Shown: positions 59,792 through 64,000 of the stretch, in pieces | Position numbering within the stretch: the first letter of the stretch is position 1 | How the letters are laid out: each line of letters starts with the position of its first letter | Assembly (NCBI RefSeq): GCF_024585285.1 | Contig: NZ_CP040755.1 | Coordinates: forward strand, 4,464,001-4,528,000 | From: Colwellia sp. M166 | GTDB taxonomy: Bacteria; Pseudomonadota; Gammaproteobacteria; Enterobacterales; Alteromonadaceae | Direction: 5' to 3' | Length of the DNA stretch: 64,000 nucleotides | The notes under the pieces: generated by a model | The model's input: only the letters and a program-made list of their open reading frames with translations | What the model was told of the DNA's origin: nothing | The model's database searches: none | Position numbers and translations under genes: made by a program

Positions 59792-61411
59792 ATGAAGAAT
59801 TACATTTTATCTGCATTGGTTAGTTTGATTGTTATAAATACTGCACTTGCTGAAGAAGTTACCTTAGTCGTTAAGGAATATGGTAGTGATAAATATATAA
59901 CATTAGTAGTAGATTCAAGTGAAGTAGATGCAATTATCGAAAGCGAGATATATCAATCAGTTGAAAAAGATATTTGGGTTAAATCGCCAACTCCTGTCAT
60001 CAAAAAACGTGTAGTTAAGGCTAACCGCTCAACTCCGCAAAAGTCTAGAAGTAAAAGCAGTAGCAATATTCAAAGTGCTGTTCAGCAAGAGCCAAATGAC
60101 CCTGACTTTCAATTTCAATATTACTTTAAGGATAAAGATTTAAATCCAGGTTCTAGTGAGATATTAAAGGCAATAACAAAGTCTGTTCAAAACAAAAAAT
60201 TAAGAATAGCAGTGATTGATGGTGGCTTTGAAGACCATGATGATATGGCTTGGGCTTACGGATATAACTTCTTTGATCATTGGGGGGAGGTTAAAGGGCC
60301 TGAATTTAGAGACTTAACCGATGAGCAAAAAGAATGCTCTGGTGGTCACGGATTAGGTGTTGCTTCAATTATTGGTGCGAAATCTAATAATGGTATAGGT
60401 ATGACTGGCGTAGTTGATGCGGAAATGGTCGCATTAAGAGCCTTGTCTTGTGGTATAGGTCCTTTATCAGGTGTTGCCGAAGCCATTTTACATGCCGCTG
60501 GTGCAGAGGTTGATGATATTCCTGCAATTCCACAGGTTGATATGATTAATATAAGCATGGGGGGAGAGCTTGAATCATGTCCATCTTATCTTCAAGATGC
60601 TATCGATTATGCAAATGATAAAGGCATTATGGTTTTTGTTGCCGCAGGTAATCAAAATGTAGATGCTAATGGTGTTGTTCCTGCTAAATGTTTAGGTGTT
60701 TTTGTGACTGGCGCAACAGAGCAAGGTGGTCATAAAGCAAAGTTCTCGAATTATGGAACTAAAGTTGATGCGATGGGAGCAGGAATGGACGTGCTTGGTT
60801 ATGCATCAAATGGTGTGATGGGTTGGTGGGAAGGGACTTCACAGGCTTCTCCTCTTGCACTTTCTATCGCTGCACTTGGATTACAACACAATCCTAATTT
60901 ATCACGTGATGAGTTATTCACATATTTAAAAGTTACGGCGGCCCCAATTCGAGAAGATGTTCTAAGTGCAGAACAAGATTGCTCTGGTGATCGTTGCGGC
61001 GCTGGGTTATTAAATGCAGATAGCTTTATGGATTATATAGTTGCTTCTACAAACGGTGGCGTTTATAAGCTTCGCCATGCACTTTCACCTGAAAGCTCCT
61101 GTAGCCAAGACTTATTCATATCGAACCTTGGTAATAAATTACCCTTGTGTCAAATGTATGAACTAGTCATTGCTGATGGAAAGGGAATGTCAACTAATGA
61201 AATGCGTCTCGTAAGGGTTGGTAAAGGTGAAATTATGCTTGAAGAAAATGCTGAATTCATTATTAGTACTTATGAGAAAGTTATATTGCTTGAAGATATT
61301 GATGTTGAAAATTATGACTATGGTATTAAGGTTTGCCCTGATGAGCTGTGTCAGGCTCCAATCATAAAGGTAGAGACTGACGAAATGATTTTACCTGCGG
61401 TGTGTCAGTAG
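59792..61411 (+). CDS. Subtilisin-like (S8) secreted serine protease
   Basis: 539 aa with a Sec signal peptide (LSALVSLIVINTALA) and a ~100-aa propeptide-like segment rich in basic and Ser residues. The catalytic triad is in place: Asp in IAVIDGGFEDHDD (~141), His in SGGHGLGVASIIGA (~184), oxyanion Asn in FVAAGNQN and Ser in WEGTSQASPLALS (~348). A C-terminal ~130 residues with paired cysteines follow (SCSQDL, LPLCQMY, VCPDELCQAP). Activity on extracellular protein is expected. An AAGGAAA ribosome site precedes the start; the gene follows the lipoprotein gene closely. Confidence 0.92.
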   Translation: MKNYILSALVSLIVINTALAEEVTLVVKEYGSDKYITLVVDSSEVDAIIESEIYQSVEKDIWVKSPTPVIKKRVVKANRSTPQKSRSKSSSNIQSAVQQEPNDPDFQFQYYFKDKDLNPGSSEILKAITKSVQNKKLRIAVIDGGFEDHDDMAWAYGYNFFDHWGEVKGPEFRDLTDEQKECSGGHGLGVASIIGAKSNNGIGMTGVVDAEMVALRALSCGIGPLSGVAEAILHAAGAEVDDIPAIPQVDMINISMGGELESCPSYLQDAIDYANDKGIMVFVAAGNQNVDANGVVPAKCLGVFVTGATEQGGHKAKFSNYGTKVDAMGAGMDVLGYASNGVMGWWEGTSQASPLALSIAALGLQHNPNLSRDELFTYLKVTAAPIREDVLSAEQDCSGDRCGAGLLNADSFMDYIVASTNGGVYKLRHALSPESSCSQDLFISNLGNKLPLCQMYELVIADGKGMSTNEMRLVRVGKGEIMLEENAEFIISTYEKVILLEDIDVENYDYGIKVCPDELCQAPIIKVETDEMILPAVCQ

Positions 61412-61568
61412 CTGATAACAATGTAGTAATTATTCTTTCCCCCGCTACGCGGAATATTCTATGTCCCAGTTCTCATTTTTATATAGTAAACAATCAGAAC
61501 AGGAGCATAAATACTAACTGAATCGCCCCGTGTTTGCCAGAGACTCAATAACTTGAGAAACTGGAACT

Positions 61569-62788
<1,220 letters not shown>

Positions 62789-62865
62789 CTTAAACAAACT
62801 GGTCTCCGATGAACTCGGGGCGATTCAAACTAATATTTCTAATTGAAATTATAAGGAGTAGGCTT

Positions 62866-63099
62866 TTGAAGCTTATAAAATTAAAAGAATTTGGTTTTGA
62901 TGCACTGGCTAATTTATACATTATGTCAAGAGAGGAAAGTGTAAATATGCTAATTGACACTTTGGAAAATATAGAAGAAGTTAATCAGCTTAAGACTTTT
63001 ATCGAATTAAGTAAAAATAAAGGATTAAATGATGTGGCAGGTATTATTAACAATTTAAATGTGGAGTTAGAGACAAAAGGGGGCCTTATCGTTATTTGA
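62866..63099 (+). CDS. Small uncharacterised protein (77 aa)
   Basis: Start set at TTG 62866, which has an AAGGAG ribosome site 7 nt upstream; a longer frame would begin inside the IS and is rejected. The protein is mostly helical: LIKLKEFGFDALANLYIMSREESVNMLIDTLENIEEVNQL. It has no transmembrane segment and no recognised family. It may have had an upstream gene or promoter before the IS insertion. Confidence 0.55.
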   Translation: MKLIKLKEFGFDALANLYIMSREESVNMLIDTLENIEEVNQLKTFIELSKNKGLNDVAGIINNLNVELETKGGLIVI

Positions 63100-63265
63100 T
63101 ACTCTTTATGTGAATCCACTAAGCTACTAGTTATTAAAGAACCCCGCCTTTTATATAGTGAAACATCGTACGTTTATGGCTGAAAAACTCTAGCTGATAA
63201 ACAAAAGTACATATTTGTTATTTAAACTATTAACTATTGAAAAATAGAATTGATAGAGGTCGAAC

Positions 63266-63805
63266 ATGACTAAAATGAATGAAACTTACTATGAAACACT
63301 GCACGAAAAGGTTAGTAAGTTTGGCTATACAATTATGAGTATTGTTTCTGATGAGCCTAGATCATCTGAGCACGCTGCTTATTGTTACACCATTGGCTTA
63401 TCAAATTATGGCTTTCCCGAAATTATGCTTGCTGATTGCTGCTACGATGATGTTGTAGAGCTTAGCGATATTTTTTTTGATAAAGCATCAGATGGCTATA
63501 AATTCGATAAAAGCTTTGTGTTAAAGCTGGCTGATACAGACAGTAAATTCAAAGCTATTGAATTACTAAAAGGCACAAAGGAAGATCTTACTGAGCAAGC
63601 AAAGCATTATTTTCATTTATTCAGGCCTGAAGATGAAAACTATAATCTTATATATATGGGGAAAGCTGATGAATTTGGAATATTTCCAGATGAAAAAGTT
63701 TTTGTCGAATCTAAGCATATAAAAAAGCTGTTTTATAAGCTGCGTGAGTATCAAAATAAAGAAATAACGAACCTAGTATTTCCACAACCTTCCACTGTTC
63801 AATAG
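63266..63805 (+). CDS. DUF4262 domain-containing protein
   Basis: 179 aa with an AGAGGT ribosome site. The N-terminal half carries the DUF4262 pattern: GYTIMSIVSDEPRSSEHAAYCYTIGLSNYGFPEIMLADC. The family is widespread, small and cytoplasmic, without known function; members often occur in accessory or defence-rich regions. The C-terminal part (EQAKHYFHLFRPEDENYNLIYMGKADEFGIFPDE) is a usual extension. It is followed 15 nt later by another gene, so the two are probably co-transcribed. Confidence 0.8.
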   Translation: MTKMNETYYETLHEKVSKFGYTIMSIVSDEPRSSEHAAYCYTIGLSNYGFPEIMLADCCYDDVVELSDIFFDKASDGYKFDKSFVLKLADTDSKFKAIELLKGTKEDLTEQAKHYFHLFRPEDENYNLIYMGKADEFGIFPDEKVFVESKHIKKLFYKLREYQNKEITNLVFPQPSTVQ

Positions 63806-63820
63806 TTTAGTAAGAGTAAT

Positions 63821-64000
63821 ATGGAAACAGAAATGGATATGAGTGAAATACTTATCGAAACTTGTCTAGCGGAGGAGCAACCACCTCATATTTGTAGCGC
63901 ATTAAGGGGCATTAAATTAACGCATAAAATATCAGGGATTATTGTTACTTCAACTAAAGAAAAATCTCAGCGTGCTAATTATTTAGGCGCACTAGAGTTG
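63821..64000 (+). CDS. Partial gene running off the right edge
   Basis: Open from ATG 63821 to the window end (60 codons visible), with AAGAG upstream and only 15 nt after the DUF4262 stop. The visible part (METEMDMSEILIETCLAEEQ, then PPHICSALRGIKLTHKISGI) is not recognised. Protein-like composition and the close spacing support it as real. Confidence 0.55.
   Translation, partial: METEMDMSEILIETCLAEEQPPHICSALRGIKLTHKISGIIVTSTKEKSQRANYLGALEL

Noticed and set aside
62809..62865. N-terminal extension of the 77-aa protein into the IS
   Set aside because: These bases include the right inverted repeat of the IS and the following spacer; TTG 62866 with AAGGAG is the credible start.

Overview
The window looks like a chromosomal segment of a marine, low-GC gammaproteobacterium of the Colwelliaceae (Colwellia/Thalassotalea type). 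This rests on gene content: a MerR-controlled liu leucine-degradation cluster, a B12-dependent IcmF mutase, a TIGR04219-type outer-membrane protein, a GlyGly-CTERM protein, a complete gammaproteobacterial rRNA operon with tRNA-Ile/tRNA-Ala, and GEMM-type riboswitches. The genus is an inference; the 16S at 27622-29166 would settle it.

Left part (1-26.9 kb) is mainly branched-chain amino acid and acyl-CoA catabolism. A minus-strand operon (9178 down to 344) encodes LiuR, isovaleryl-CoA dehydrogenase, both methylcrotonyl-CoA carboxylase subunits, methylglutaconyl-CoA hydratase, HMG-CoA lyase and the two subunits of succinyl-CoA:3-oxoacid CoA-transferase. A divergent thiolase finishes acetoacetyl-CoA cleavage. 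Two LiuR-type palindromes lie between the divergent units. A second, plus-strand set (17.7-26.3 kb) carries icmF, an acyl-CoA dehydrogenase, an AcuI-type reductase, a 3-hydroxyisobutyryl-CoA hydrolase-like protein and an SDR dehydrogenase. In between lie a GFA protein, an outer-membrane protein, a shortened histidine kinase, RecQ, a small 2OG-Fe(II)-like protein and an AraC regulator. gmhB then leads into the rRNA operon (27.0-33.3 kb; two promoters, 16S, tRNA-Ile, tRNA-Ala, 23S, 5S, terminator).

Right of the rRNA operon the content becomes accessory. After an orphan ExbD and a frameshifted chemotaxis receptor come three notable blocks. (1) 36.3-42.6 kb, minus strand: a tightly packed operon with a 1013-aa multi-domain FtsK/SpoIIIE ATPase, two ~90-aa helical-hairpin proteins (one WXG100-like, with YKG at the turn), a long coiled-coil protein, a further small protein and a tail-anchored coiled-coil protein. 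It is preceded by a c-di-GMP-type (GEMM-I) riboswitch and resembles a pared-down, Gram-negative version of a type VII secretion core. (2) 44.5-52.9 kb, plus strand: a PPP-family phosphatase, a 1430-aa protein with a central Ser/Thr kinase domain, a Lon-like AAA+ ATPase and a DEDDh exonuclease. An IS3-family element with a 3-bp target duplication is inserted in the last 27 codons of the AAA+ gene; removing it in silico restores one continuous four-gene operon. It may be a defence or stress-signalling module. (3) 54.5-61.4 kb: an IS110-family element with RNA-like structured flanks, then a GlyGly-CTERM metalloprotease, a lipoprotein and a subtilisin-like protease. A second IS3-family element, small genes including a DUF4262 protein, and a partial gene close the window.

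A second GEMM riboswitch sits at the extreme left edge and reads out of the window.
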